From Myotis daubentonii (lineage: Eukaryota > Chordata > Mammalia > Chiroptera > Vespertilionidae): a DNA stretch of 64,000 nt. Where the stretch lies: the NCBI RefSeq assembly GCF_963259705.1, contig NC_081861.1, forward strand, positions 107,786,102-107,850,101, written 5' to 3'. The notes under the pieces are model-generated. The model was given only the letters and a program-made list of their open reading frames with translations. It had not been told where the DNA came from and did no database searches. Below, piece by piece: positions 33,500 to 45,100 of the stretch (within the stretch, counting starts at the first letter, position 1; each line of letters starts with the position of its first letter). The position numbers and the translations under genes were made by a program.

Positions 33500-34213
33500 G
33501 AACAGCCTAGAAATCTTCCCCTTGTATTGCTCACAATTCTGGGAAGATAGTTAACCAATTAAATGGTGTAGCTGTACAAACATTCCAGCTATAATCTGTA
33601 AAGTTCATATCATGCACACATTTTCATTGTCTTTTTCCCCCATATGGAATCTCATTGTTTCTTTCAATTACATTTAAAAATGTGTTTATGTAAGATGGAA
33701 TGTTCTTTAGCTGTTAAAGTAAATTGAAACTACACTAAAAGAAAAAAAAAGATATACATATGTCCAGCTTTTGTAGATACTGTCCAAGTGTCTTCTAAAG
33801 TATTTGTGACATAGTACTTTAGTGGCCATAAGCTGCCTAAATTTTACTTGGTTTGAAGTGAGTTGAATTCTAGTTATAGGAGTTGAGGAAATAGCAGGGT
33901 ATTTCAATGGTGTGCTACTGTCAATTGTGTACACTTCTTTCCAAGTCTACATTCAATTATGTAAAATTGGTAGTTTAAAATTGCCTATGATGAGAGGACT
34001 TACACATTGAAAATTAGAAAACACCATTAGTCAAAGTTCCCAACCTCCCTCAATCTTTAAGGGACTATTCTAAAGCACAAACAAAAAAATAAGCAAGTGT
34101 ATAGACACTCAGAAATATTTAGCCTTGAGTAAAGCAGTTCAGATTCCCTGTAGAGAATGTAGAGAAGGGACATATTAAAAGTGTTCTATTAGTAAAGATG
34201 ATAATAAGGCTAA
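33500..34213. other. AT-rich intergenic DNA, nothing identified
   Basis: About 700 bp with no supported gene or repeat. Confidence 0.45.
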
Positions 34214-34307
34214 TAAAATTGCTAATATTTACTTAGTTTTTACTATGTACTGAGCATTGTACTATGTTTATAAGATTCCCACATTTTTATGGCACATGGT
34301 AGTTATG

Positions 34308-37300
34308 TTTTTTTTAGGGCTTATTTATCTTTATTTTTTAAATTTTTAACTTTTGAAATTTATCTTTATTGTTGAAAATATTACAGATGTCCCCCTTTTT
34401 TCCCTATTGACCCTTTGTGGCCCCACCCCCTTAGCCCCAGGCCTTCACCAAACTATTGTCTGTGCATGGGTTATGCATATATGCATGTAAGTTTATTGGT
34501 TAATCTCTCTCCACCCACTCACCTGCGCCTTCACTCTGAAATTCATCAGTTTTTTCCATGCTTCTATGTCTCTGGGTCTATTTTGTTCATCAGTTTATTT
34601 TGTTCTTTATATTCCACATATGAGTGATATCATGTGATACTTGTATTTCCCTGACTGGCTTTTTCTGAGTATTTTGCATAGCATAATACCCTTCAGGTCT
34701 CTCCAAGCTGTCTCAAAGGGAAAGAGATCATGCATTTTTACCGCTGCATAGTATTCTATGGTGTAAATGTACTATGGCTTTTTTTTTATCCACTCGTCTA
34801 TTGATGGGCACTTGGGCTGTTTCCAGATCTTAGCTATTGTAAATTGTGCTTCTATGAACAAGGGGTGCATATATTCTTTCTGATTGGTGTTTCGAGTTTC
34901 TTAGGATATATTATTATAAGTGGAATCACTGGGTCAAATTCCAGTAACATATTTAATTTTTTGAGAAAAGTCTATACTGTTTTCCATAGTGGCTGCACTA
35001 GTCTACATTCCCACTAGCAGTGTACCAGGGTTCCCTTTAAAAACAAAGAAACAAACAAAAACAATAATCCTGTTTACCATTGCAACAAAAAAATTAAGAT
35101 ACTTAGGAATCTTAACCAAGGAGGTAAAAGACCTGCACTTAGAAAACTATAGGATGTTGGAAAAAGAGATAGAGGAAGACATAAACAAGTGAAAGAATAT
35201 ACTGTGTATATGGATTGGTAGAATCAAAATCATTAAAATGTCCATACTACCCAAAGCAATCTATACAGTCAATGCAATTCCTATTAAAATACCAATGGAA
35301 TATTTCAAAGATCTAGAATAAATATTCTAAAATTTTATATGGAAACAAAAAGACCCCTTATAGCCACGGCAATCTTGAGAAAGAAGAACCAAGTTAGAGG
35401 TATCACAATACCAGATATCAAGTTATACTACCAAGCCACTGTAATCAAACCAGCCTGGTAGTGGCACAATAACAGGCATATAGATCAATGGAACAGAACA
35501 GAGATCCCAGAAATTGACCTAAGCCATTATGCTCACTTAATATTTGATTAAGGAGGCAAGAGCACACAATGAAGTAAAGACAGTCATTTGAATAAATGGT
35601 GTTGGACAAATTGGACAGGTACATGAAAAAAATGAAACTAGACAACCAACTTACACCATACACAAGAATAAACTCAAAATGAATAAATACTTAAATGTAA
35701 GTTGTGAAACCATAAAAATCCTTGAAGAAAACATAGGCAGCACAATCTAAGGCATCTCTCATAGCAATATGTTTGTTGATACATCTCCTAGAAAAAAGGA
35801 AACAAAGGAGAAAATAAACAAATTGGACTACATCAAAATAAAAAGCTTCTATACAGTGAAAGAAACCATTAACAAAACAACAAGAAAGCCCGCTACATGG
35901 CAGAACATATTTGCCAATGTTATATCCGATAAGGGTTTAATCTCCAAAATTTATAGGGAAATCATGTAACTTAACAGAAGGAAGATAAACAACCCAATCA
36001 AAAAATGGGCAAAGGACCTAAATAGAGACTTTTCAAAAGTGGAAATACAGAGGGTCAAGATGCATATTAAAACAAACTCTACGTCACTAATCATCTGGGA
36101 GCTTCGAATCAAAACGACAATGTCAAAACTCTGACCTCATACATGTCAGAATGGCTACAATTCACAAATCAATTTGACAAAGGAGGCAAGAGCACACAAT
36201 GGAGTCAAGACAGTCTCTTCAATAAATGGTGTTGGGAAAATTGGACAGATACATGCAAAAAAATGAAACTAGACCACAAACACACCATACACAAAAATAA
36301 ACTCAAAATGAATAAAGGACTTAAACGTAAGTTGGGAAACCATAAAAATCTTGAGGAATCCAGAGGCAGTAAAACCTGACATAATCTGAAGCAATAACTT
36401 CACCAATACAGCTCCTAGGGCAATGGAAACTAAAGAGAAAATAAACAAATGGGACCAAACAAATAAACAGCTTCTGCAAAGCAAAAGAAACCATCAATGA
36501 AACAACAAGAAAGCCCACTGCATGGGAGAACATATTTGCCAATGTTATCACCAATGAGGGTTTAATCTCCAACATTTACAGGGAACTCATACAACTTAAC
36601 AAAAGGAAGATAAACAACCCAATGAAAAAATGGGCAATGGACCTAAATAGATACTTTTATAAAGAGGGCATAAGGAAGGCCAAGAGACATATGAAAACAT
36701 GCTCAAAGTCACTAATTATCTGAGAGATGCAAATCAAAATGATATTGCAGTACCATCTCACACCTGTCAGAATGGCTATCATCAACAAATCAACAAAGGA
36801 CAAGTGATTGTGAGGATGTGGAGAAAAAGGAACCCTCGTGCACTGCTTGTGGGAATGCAGACTGGTGCAGCCACTGTAGAGAACAGTATGGATTTTCCTC
36901 AAAAAACTCAAAGTGGAACTCCCATTTGATGCAGTGATCCCACTTCTAGAGACACCAATCAGAAAGAATATATGCACCTGTATGTTCACAGTAGTACAAT
37001 TTACAATAGCTAAGATTTGGAAACAGCCCAAGTGCCCATCAGCAGATGAGTGGATTAGAAAACTGTGGTACATCTACACAATGGAATACTATGCTGCTGT
37101 AAAAATGAAGGAACTCCTACCATTTGCTATAGCATGGATGGACCTGGAGATTATCATGTTAAGCGAAATAAGTTAGTTGGAGAAAGATAAATATCACATG
37201 CTCTCACTCATTTGTGGGATATAATGAACAACATAAACTGATGAACAAAAGAGAAGCATCGATCAGACCATTAAACCTCAGAGGGAAGGCAGGGGATGGT

Positions 37301-37485
37301 GAGGGCAAGGAGGAGAGGCCAACCAAAGTACCTGTATGCATGCAATAAGCGTAACCAATGGACACAGACACCTGGGGTGTGAGGGCATGAGCAGGCGGGG
37401 GGGGGCAATGGTGGATAAGGACACATATGTAATATCAATAAAGAAAAACAAAACCAATCAACAAATAAGTGCTGAAGAGGATGAG
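34308..37485 (-). mobile_element. Twin-primed L1 with a nested L1
   Basis: 34308-35033 is minus-strand L1 from the 3' end up to the Cys-rich ORF2 end. 35034-36172 and 37454-37485 are plus-strand ORF2, from the TIPFTIA-like region up to the point where the minus part begins. The two arms meet with almost no loss of L1 sequence, which is classic twin priming. The flanks GATTCCCACATTTTT (34274) and GATTCCCAATTTTA (37486) are the target duplication within a MIR. Confidence 0.88.
36173..37453 (+). mobile_element. Nested L1 3' part
   Basis: It runs from TTTGACAAAGGAGGCAAG through ORF2 C-terminal sequence (frames 36699-36929 and 36913-37176) to a 3'UTR ending AATATCAATAAAGAAAAAC. Short repeats CAAATCAA/CCAATCAA flank it, and the outer L1 resumes beyond. 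One frame holds [19 protein letters not shown]. Confidence 0.88.
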
Positions 37486-37531
37486 GATTCCCAATTTTAA
37501 TTCTCACATCAATGCTCACAGTACTGTAAGG

Positions 37532-37743
37532 CAGCCGTTCTCAATCTGAGGGTCGAGACCCCTTTGGTGGTTGAACGACCTTTTCACAGGGGTCGCCTAA
37601 GACCATCCTGCATATCAGATATTTACATTATGATTAATAACAGTAGCAACATTACAGTTATGAAGTAGCACCGAAAATAATTTTATGGTTGGGTCACAAC
37701 ATGAGGAACTGTATTTAAAGGGCCAGAAGGTTGAGAACCACTG
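37532..37743 (+). mobile_element. SPIN-type hAT transposon
   Basis: A 212 bp element with ends CAGCCGTTCTCAATC and GGTTGAGAACCACTG, and the diagnostic GGTCGCCTAAGACCATC and TTATGAAGTAGCA stretches. A perfect 8-bp duplication CTGTAAGG flanks it (37524-37531, 37744-37751). SPIN elements are known in vesper bats and a few other tetrapods by horizontal transfer. It has no coding capacity. Confidence 0.93.
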
Positions 37744-37889
37744 CTGTAAGGTAAAGTATCCTTTAAATTCCTATTTTACAAATGAGGAAACTGAAGTACA
37801 GAGTTTAAAACTTTTGTCCACAGTCTTTAAAGTGGTAAGTGGTCTATGTGAGTTCACTCCTTTTGTAGCTTAAATTTAGATATTTTTAT

Positions 37890-38005
37890 GCATGCAAGCT
37901 CCAAGAGAGCAGAAATTATCTTGTTCACATCTTTATTGCCAGTGTCTAGAAGTGCCTACTACTAAATCATTATTGAGTGAATATGTAAATGAATTAGTGA
38001 ATGAC
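37890..38005 (+). repeat. L2-like 3' end
   Basis: GCAAGCTCCAAGAGAGCAG, TTATTGCCAGTGTC and ATTATTGAGTGAATATG follow the order of the L2 tail. Confidence 0.6.
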
Positions 38006-38268
38006 TTTTTGACTCAATGAATGAAATTACTTTTATGCCTCAGGTCCTTAAAACCTTCACTAATTAATTCGATTTGTCTCTAGTCATTATATTTACTTTT
38101 CTCATCCAATTATGTATTGAACCTATTCAATACATAACCAGACTTTTTTCCCTAGCACTCTCCCAAATGATATTTGCTCAAGATAACCAATACTTTCATA
38201 TTGCCAAACACAATGATCAATTAGTTGCTATTATCATACTCAAACTGTTTGCCAAGAGCATTGATATA

Positions 38269-38558
38269 CATGATTTCACTCATTTGTGGAATATGATGAA
38301 CAATAGAAACTTATGAACAAAAATAGATCCAGAGACATAGAAGCACCAAACAGACTGTCAAACCTCAGAGGGAAGGTGGGGGGTGGGGTGAGAGATCAAC
38401 CAGAGGACTTGTAATCATGCATATAAGCATAACCAATGGACACAGAGAGTAGCCAGGTGAGGGCATGTGCTGGGGGGTGGGAGTGGCTGGGGAGAGGTCA
38501 ATGGGGGAAAAAGGAGACATGTGTAATGCTTTAAACAACAAAGAATTTAAATTTTAAA
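38269..38558 (+). mobile_element. L1 3'UTR fragment
   Basis: It begins CATGATTTCACTCATTTGTGG and ends at an A/T tail with AACAACAAAGAATTT. Near-matching flanks AAGAGCATTGATATA (38254-38268) and AAGAGTATTTGATATA (38559-38574) mark a target duplication of about 15 bp. Confidence 0.88.
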
Positions 38559-39231
38559 AAGAGTATTTGATATAAATGAGCATTCTTTGGTTATCACATG
38601 ATCTCACTGATATTTGGAATCTAATGAATAACATAAACTAATGAACAAAAATAGACTCAGAGAGGAGATCTAAGATGGCTGCCGATGGAACGGCAGGCTG
38701 CAAGATAGTATATGAGTGAGACAGCTAAAGGAGAGTGCGTAGAAGTGCAAAGAGAGTCTGTATTTGTGAGTGAGGGATAGTTATATTCCACAGGACTGTT
38801 GGGGACTGGCGAACAGGCTCCCCTGGCCAGGCAGCCTCTACTACTACTGAAATCTCTCCTGGAGTGGCCGGCTCTGCCACAGAGACCACACCATCTTAAA
38901 GGGGAGAGTGGCTGTGATCAGAAGCCCAGCCTTACCTTCAACCAGGGAGACCTCAGATACCTCCCGGGACCCTACAACCACAATGCCCAGGGACCAGTTG
39001 CCTCAGCTGCAAACCCACGAACACCTAGACTCCAGTCTCCCTGACCTCGGGAGCCTAAAAAGTTTGTCCAGGGGCGGACAAGGTGATGGCCAAATATGTA
39101 GACAGGTCCTGCATCTTCTCACAGAGCAGATACATGGAACAGCTGAATCAAATAACAGCCACCCAGAACGGACAAATTAAATGCAGCTAGTAAGGCAATC
39201 CATGGACAGAAAGGTCAGAGATTGCCTAGAG

Positions 39232-39454
39232 CAGTGGTTCTCAATCTTCTCAATGCCTCGACCCTTTAATACAGTTCCTCATGTTGTGGTGACCCCCAAT
39301 TTCATTGTTACAAATTGAACATAATTAAAGCATAGTGATTAATCACTAAAACAATATGTAATTATATATGTTTTTTCCAATGGTCTTAGGCGATCCCTGT
39401 AAAAAGGTCACTCAACCCCCAAAGGGGTCGCGACCCATAGGTTGAGAACCTCCG
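39232..39454 (-). mobile_element. SPIN-type hAT transposon
   Basis: A 223 bp element with ends CAGTGGTTCTCAATC and GTTGAGAACCTCCG, and CTTAGGCGATCCCTG on the inside. The 8-bp duplication GCCTAGAG is perfect (39224-39231, 39455-39462). It is in opposite orientation to the copy at 37532. It is inserted in the L1 5'UTR. Confidence 0.93.
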
Positions 39455-41193
39455 GCCTAGAGAGAGGTGAGATATGGGATCCAGGCTAGAGGGAGAAACG
39501 CACGCAATGGGGACGAGATTCTCAGAGGGAGACCGCGTCCCACCAAATCCACAGCCCTTGTGGTCAGTGTAGCCCTCGAATGTGGAAGCGGGTCCACAGG
39601 GCTACTTGCAGAGGGGGAATCTAGATCTAAGCCCACAGACATGGGAGACTGTGCCGAAAAAGGCAGCCTGAATTTCTATACCAACAGCACAGTGCCAGGA
39701 GGAAAAAGATGCGAGGTGGTGTGGTTGCTTTGTCTTTATAATTCCCTTGCTTTTACTTGAAAAACCCAGTGCATAGGATCTTCCAATTAAAAACACTCAC
39801 CAAGACTGCTGGGGAAAGTTGTTTTTGTGGAAACTGGGGATCAGAATAAGGAGAGATAAGCAGGAAACCAGCTCTGGGTCAGTTCCTCCCTCCAACCCAG
39901 TATTAAGTGTGGCAGGGAAAGAAGAATCTAAACACAGGGTTGAGGGGCCATTTGATCCCGGAAACTAATACAAAAACACCACCACCCAGGGGTTGTGTCA
40001 GAAATTGATGCTTGTGTAAATACAACTGAAGGCAGGAAGAAAAACAAAGTGAGCAGAGAGATCCCATCTGCTTGAAAACATGGTTGTGGCTTATGACACA
40101 GGAGCAGTAGATCAGAGGGGACTTCAACACTGTGCAGACTACCTGACAGGAAAAAGATGTGCCAGGCAGAACAGTAGAGAGGGATCTTAAACCAGATCTC
40201 ATAGGTCACTGAAGATCCACTGAAGTGAATGACCTTCACTACTTCACTTTTTCATTTTTTATCTTTTATTTAAGAAACTAAATTTTTTTTCTCACTTGAT
40301 TTTACTTCTTTTATTATTATATTTTTATTTTTAATTATTACTATTATTTTTAATTATTACTATTACTATTATTTTACTTTTTAAGTTTTATTTTAATCTA
40401 TTTTTTCTTTATTTAATTTTTGGATTAGTGTTCTATATTCTATATTTATTTTTATTTTAGCATTATTTTACTCTATCTCAGTTTTTCCTTTATGCCAACA
40501 CTCTCTTCCCCACTTTTCCCCTTTCTTGTCCTGTTTCTCTTACCCTGTTCCTGCTTTAGTTTTTCTCTATCCTTTCTTTTTACTCCATGTTAAAAATTGA
40601 TCTTGCTCATATATCTAATTTCCTCTCCCCTGCTCCAAGTCCATGAACACTTCTCTCTTCTCTTCCTTCACTAGCCAATTTTTTTTTACTTTTCCTTTTT
40701 TTCTTTTCCTTTTCTTCCTGTCTTGTTGTTGTTTGCTTGTTTTTTTGTTCTGATTTTTTTTTTTTGCTTCTGTTTTTCCTCTCCTCACTTCTTCTACTAA
40801 TAGCTTAATTAGTTTCAATCACCAACTCAGGCCTATCTACACTCTATAAATTTTCTTTTATATACATACGAGAGGCCCGGTGCATAAAAATTTGGGCACT
40901 TGGGAGGATCCCTCAGTCCAGCCAGTGCCCTCTCGCAGTCTGGGACCCCTCAGGGAATGACTACCTGCTGGCTTAGGCCCACTCCTTGGGGGATTAGGCC
41001 TAAGCTGGCAGTCAGACATCACTCTGGCAGCCCGGAGCCCTCAGGGGATGTCCACTTGCCAGCGGGGAGCAGGCCTAGCTGCAGTCAGACATCCTTTGTG
41101 CTGCTGAGGCAGGAGAGGCTCCCACCACCACCGCTGTACTGGCAGCCGTCAGCCTGGATTGTGGCTGAGCAGAGCTCCCCCTGTGCTGGGGTC

Positions 41194-42029
41194 CAACCCC
41201 AACAAGTCCAGGGGTCCCCAAAGGTGTGGACAGAGTCGGCGAAGAAGGAATGACACAGAGACAGCGTTCAGTTGATCAGCAGCCTAGCCAGAATCTCTAG
41301 CCAAGTTCTGGTCAGGATCTCCAGCCAGGTTCTGTGTCCATGTTCTCTTGCTAGGTTCTCCAGCCAGGTTCTCCAGGTTCTCCAGCCAGGTTCTGTAGCC
41401 ATGTTCCCTTGCTAGGTTCTCCAGCCAGGTTCAGTCACCAGGTTCTAGTAAGGTTCTCTTGCCATGTTCTATCCAGGTTCTGTAGCCAGGTTCTGTCTCT
41501 AGGTTCTGTAGCCAGGTTCTCTTGCTAGGTTCTGTCTCTAGGTTCTGTGGCCAGTTTATGTCCAGGATCTTTTGCCATGTTCTCTCCAGCGAAGTTCTTC
41601 TGTCTCTAGGTTCTGTGTAGGTTCTGTGTCTAGGTTCTGTGTCTAGGTTCTGTGTCTAGGTTCTGTGTATCTAGGTTTTGTGTCCTGTTGTCTTGTTACA
41701 TCTGTATTTATACCAGTTGATTCCAATCCTATCAATCTCTATTCCAAAGGTTAGGGCGTTTCTTATCTCCATTCCAGGGAGTAAAGATTATGTAGCTTAA
41801 GCATGATTGTTTGTAGTTAAAGTGATTAATTACCCGCCTGGCACTTAGTTAAGGGGTTTTATTCCCTCCCTAACTTCAGGGGAAAATCCCTACCTGGGGA
41901 AACAACCTTTCTCAGAGAGGTGACCTTGGTTAAAACACATAGTGCCAAGAAGGTGAGCAAACATATTAAGAATAGTATGCCATATATGCCAGGTCCTTTG
42001 AAACAGCAAGGATGGACCGGCTCCCGGCA
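41194..42029 (-). mobile_element. Solo LTR of the same retrovirus family
   Basis: 836 bp, closely similar to the LTRs at 10386 and 11900, with ends TGCTGGG and CCCGGCA. A perfect 6-bp duplication CCCCTG flanks it (41188-41193, 42030-42035). It is inserted in the short-type Helitron. It shows the product of LTR-LTR recombination that removed the interior. The AGGTTCTG/CCAGGTTC units are expanded here (41290-41680). Confidence 0.92.
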
Positions 42030-42251
42030 CCCCTGTGGGAGCACACTGACCAGCAGGGGGCAGCTCCTGCATTGAGCATCTGCCTCTTGGTGGTCAGTGT
42101 GTTTTATAGTAACCAGTGATTCCCAGTCGTTCTGCTGTTAGGGTCAATTTGCATATTACCCTTTTATTATATGCCTGGTGCATGGGTGGGGGCTGCCTGG
42201 TTTGTCCTGAAGGTTGTCCTGGATCAGGGTAGGGGTCCCGCTGGGGTGCCT

Positions 42252-43030
42252 AGCCAGCCTGGGTGAGGGGCTGAGGGCCGTTTTCAGCCTGGCCACACCC
42301 CCTTCAGGGTGGGGGTCCCTGCTGGAGTCCCTGGGCAGCTGGGTGAGGGACTGAGGGCCGTTTTCAGGTTGGCCATACCCCCTTCAGGAAAGGGGGTCCT
42401 GCTGGGGTGCCTGGCCAGCCTGGGTGAGGGGAAGATGGCTGTTTGCAGGCTGTTAAGCCCCCCAGCAGGGACCCTCACCCCATGAGGGTATTGCCAGCCT
42501 GGGTGAGGAGCTGATGGCTGTTTGAAGGCTGGCCACAGCCCCTTCAGGGTGGGGGTCCCCGCTGGGGTTCCTGGCCAGCCTGGGTGAGGGGCTGATGGCT
42601 ATTTGCAGATGGCCAAACCCCCCAGCGAGGACCCTCACCCCATTAGGGTGTGGCCAGCCTGAGTGAAGGGCTTATGGCTGTTTGCAGGCTGGCTGTAGCC
42701 CCTTCAGGGTGGGGATTCCCGCTGGGGTGCCTAGCCAGCCTGGGTGAGGGGCTTATGGCTGTTTTCAGGTCAGCCACATCCCCTTCAGCGTGGATGTTCT
42801 CCCTGGAGTGCCTGGCCAGCCTGGGTGAGGGGCTGATGGTTGTTTGCAGGCTGGCCACAGCCCCTTCAGGGTGGGAGTCCCCGCTGGGGTGCCTGGCTAG
42901 GCTGAATGAGGGGCTGACGGCTGTTTGAAGGCTGGTCAAGCCCCACAGCAGGGACCCTCACCCCATGAGGGTGTGGCCATCTGGGTGAGGGGCTGATGGC
43001 TGTTTTCAAGCTGGCCACAGCCCCCAGACA
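42252..43030. repeat. 80-bp minisatellite (about 9.7 units) in Helitron
   Basis: Units start with GGCCAGCCTGGGTGAGGGGC at about 42252, 42331, 42411, 42491, 42571, 42650, 42731, 42812, 42893 and 42973. Two unit types exist: one with CTTCAGGGTGGGGGTCCC, the other (third, fifth, ninth) with AGGGACCCTCACCCCATGAG. Confidence 0.93.
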
Positions 43031-43241
43031 CCCAAGCTCCCAGGGGATGCTGGCTAGAAGCAGGTATCTGGCATTTATTTAGCTTCTATAATTGAAACTT
43101 AGTTGCCTTTTGTGGAGGCCACAGTCGGCCAGAGCAGGCGGGAAGCTTGGCTTCCTCCATCGCCGGGGCAACCAAGCCTCCTGCTTGCTCCAGCTCCGTG
43201 GCTGCCGGCCGCCATCTTGGTTGGGTTAATTTGCATATAGT

Positions 43242-43386
43242 TTGAGAAAAGGAAAAAATGTAAGAGAGAAAAAGAGAGGAAAAAATAAGGGGAAAAATAT
43301 ATGTACTAGTATATGGGGAGAAATCTCCCAAAAAAACCAACAACTAATCCAAAAAACACTAATAAAAAACACCCAGAGAAGAATGC
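43242..43386 (-). repeat. L1 5'UTR piece held in the Helitron, inverted copy of 43863-44005
   Basis: 145 bp here is the reverse complement of 143 bp at 43863-44005 with only a handful of differences. It replaces the short spacer between CCAATCAG and ATGCAAATTAACCC that other Helitrons have. Confidence 0.93.
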
Positions 43387-43500
43387 TGATTGGCTGGTGG
43401 GCGTGGCTTGGGCATAGCAAAGGTGCGGTCAATTAGCATCTTTGACTTTTATTAGTGTAGATTTTTAAATATACGTATATATTTTTTCTCTCTCTTTCTC

Positions 43501-43659
43501 TTTTTTTAAATTGTTTTATTGCTTAAAGTATTACAAAGGGTATTACATATGTTTCCTTTTTTTTCCCCCACCCTTGACAATCCCCTGGCCTCCCCTATCC
43601 CCCAGTGTTTTATGTCCATTGGTTATGCTTATATGCATGCATACAAGTCCTTCGGTTGA
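43501..43659 (-). mobile_element. Short L1 3' tail
   Basis: Minus-strand L1 3'UTR (complement of GGACTTGTATGCATGCATAT) with a T run at its left end. Imperfect flanking TCTCTTTTT(TT)AA copies at 43497 and 43660 suggest the target duplication. Confidence 0.8.
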
Positions 43660-44226
43660 TCTCTTTTTAATTTGGTTTTTACTTTTCTTCTTATACAGTC
43701 ATTCTCTTTCTACCTCCTCTATGCTGAATTGTGATTATTTCCCCATTCATTCAATTCCTTGACCTTACCTTCTAGAAATATGCTCTACCTCTCCAGAGTC
43801 ATCTGGGTGTTTGTTGTTGGGTGTTTGTGGTTTGCATTTTATAGATTAGTTTTTTGTGGTTTGCATTCTTCTCTGGGTGTTTTTTATTAGTGTTTTTCGG
43901 ATTAGTTGTTGGTTTTTTTGGAGATTTCTCCCCATATACTAGTACGTATATTTTCCCCCTTATTTTTTCTTCTCTTTTTCTCTCTTACATTTTTCCTTTT
44001 CTCAATATAATTTTGCACTCTTTTCTCTCCCCTAATACCCTTTCCTCTGGTGATCACCTTTATTTGGGGTTATTGGTACCATGAATACATTGTGTTTGGT
44101 GCCCTCTGTATTGTGTCTTGTCATGTTGTATTTTGTGTCTTTAAGCAAATTCAGGAGAGAGAGAGCTACATAACCAGACACCCTGAGAGGAGCAAACATA
44201 GGGAGACAGAGAAACACCACCCATAT

Positions 44227-45047
44227 GAAAGAAAAGGAGGAATCACCAGATAAGGAATTAAACAAAATGGAGGCAAGCAATATGCCAGAGAAATAATTCA
44301 GAGCAATGGTCATAAAGACACGGTAAAGGATGGAAGACAAATTCAACAATATGTGTAAGAATCAAGAGGAAATGAAGAATGACATTGCTGCAATAAAGAA
44401 CACAATAGAAAGCATCAACAGTAGACTAGAAGAAGTGGAAGAATGCATCAGTGAGCTAAAAGACAGGTAGGAAAAAATACAGAGCAGCAACTGGGAAGAA
44501 AAGAAAAAACCAGGAGGAGAGCCTAAGGGAACTTTGGGACAACATGAAATGAAATAACATCCACATAATAGGGGTGCCAGGAGGAGAGGAAACTGAGCAA
44601 GGATTAGAAAACCTGTTTGAAAAAATGAAAGAAAACTTCCCTGATATTGGGAAGAAACAACTCACACAAGTCCAAGAAGCTCACAGAGTCCCAAACAAGA
44701 TAAACCCCAAAAAGCCAACACCAAGACACATCATAATTAAATTGGCAAACACTAACTACTAAGTAAGAATCTTAAAGGCTGCCAGAGAAAGACAGAAAGT
44801 TACCTAAAAGGGATCTCCCATCAAACTATCGACTGATTTCTCAATAAAAACACATCAGGCCAGGAGGAAATGGAGTGAAATATACAAAGTCATGCAAAGC
44901 AAGGGTCTAAATCCAAGAATACTGTACCCAGCAAGGCTCTCAATCAAACTTGAGGGTGAAATCAGGAGCTTCACAGACAAAAAAGGACTAAGGGAGTTTA
45001 TTACCGCCAAACCAGCAATGCAAGAAATGCTAAAGGGTCTTCTGTAA
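44227..45047 (+). pseudogene. L1 ORF1p of the full-length L1, degraded
   Basis: It begins MKEKEESPDKELNKMEASN, then stops and shifts. The coiled coil (NTIESINSRLEEVEE near 44400), the RRM region (HNIGVPGGEE-like near 44565), the C-terminal RHIIIKLAN (near 44735) and the end FITAKPAMQEMLKGLL (near 45000-45045) can all be followed. No full frame remains. Confidence 0.88.
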
Positions 45048-45100
45048 AAAGAAGAAATAGAAAGAGAAGGAGGAACACAGGCATAAAGAATAAATATGGT

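Larger units (their letters stand above)
34214..37850 (+). mobile_element. MIR SINE split into three parts
   Basis: The left part 34214-34290 (GCTAATATTTACTTAG, CTATGTACTGAGCATTG) is the MIR head. The middle part is 37486-37531 (AATTCTCACATCAATGCTCACAG). The right part 37744-37850 (ATTTTACAAATGAGGAAACTGAAG) is the MIR core and tail. The gaps are an inverted L1 and a SPIN, each with its own target duplication. Confidence 0.8.
40869..43461 (-). mobile_element. Compound Helitron (80-bp-repeat type followed by short type)
   Basis: On the minus strand it starts TCTACACTAATAAAAG at 43461 (after A) and ends at the hairpin region and CTCG at 40869 (before T). An internal junction near 42172 reads GCACCAGGC followed by ATATAATAAAAGGG, a damaged 3' end fused to a 5' end. 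The same order of two Helitron types occurs at 26888-28123. It contains an 80-bp minisatellite, a captured L1 5'UTR piece (43242-43386) and a later solo LTR. Confidence 0.85.

Noticed and set aside
42643..42939. Repetitive open frames on both strands
   Set aside because: Frames come from the 80-bp minisatellite because the unit length happens to keep some frames open.
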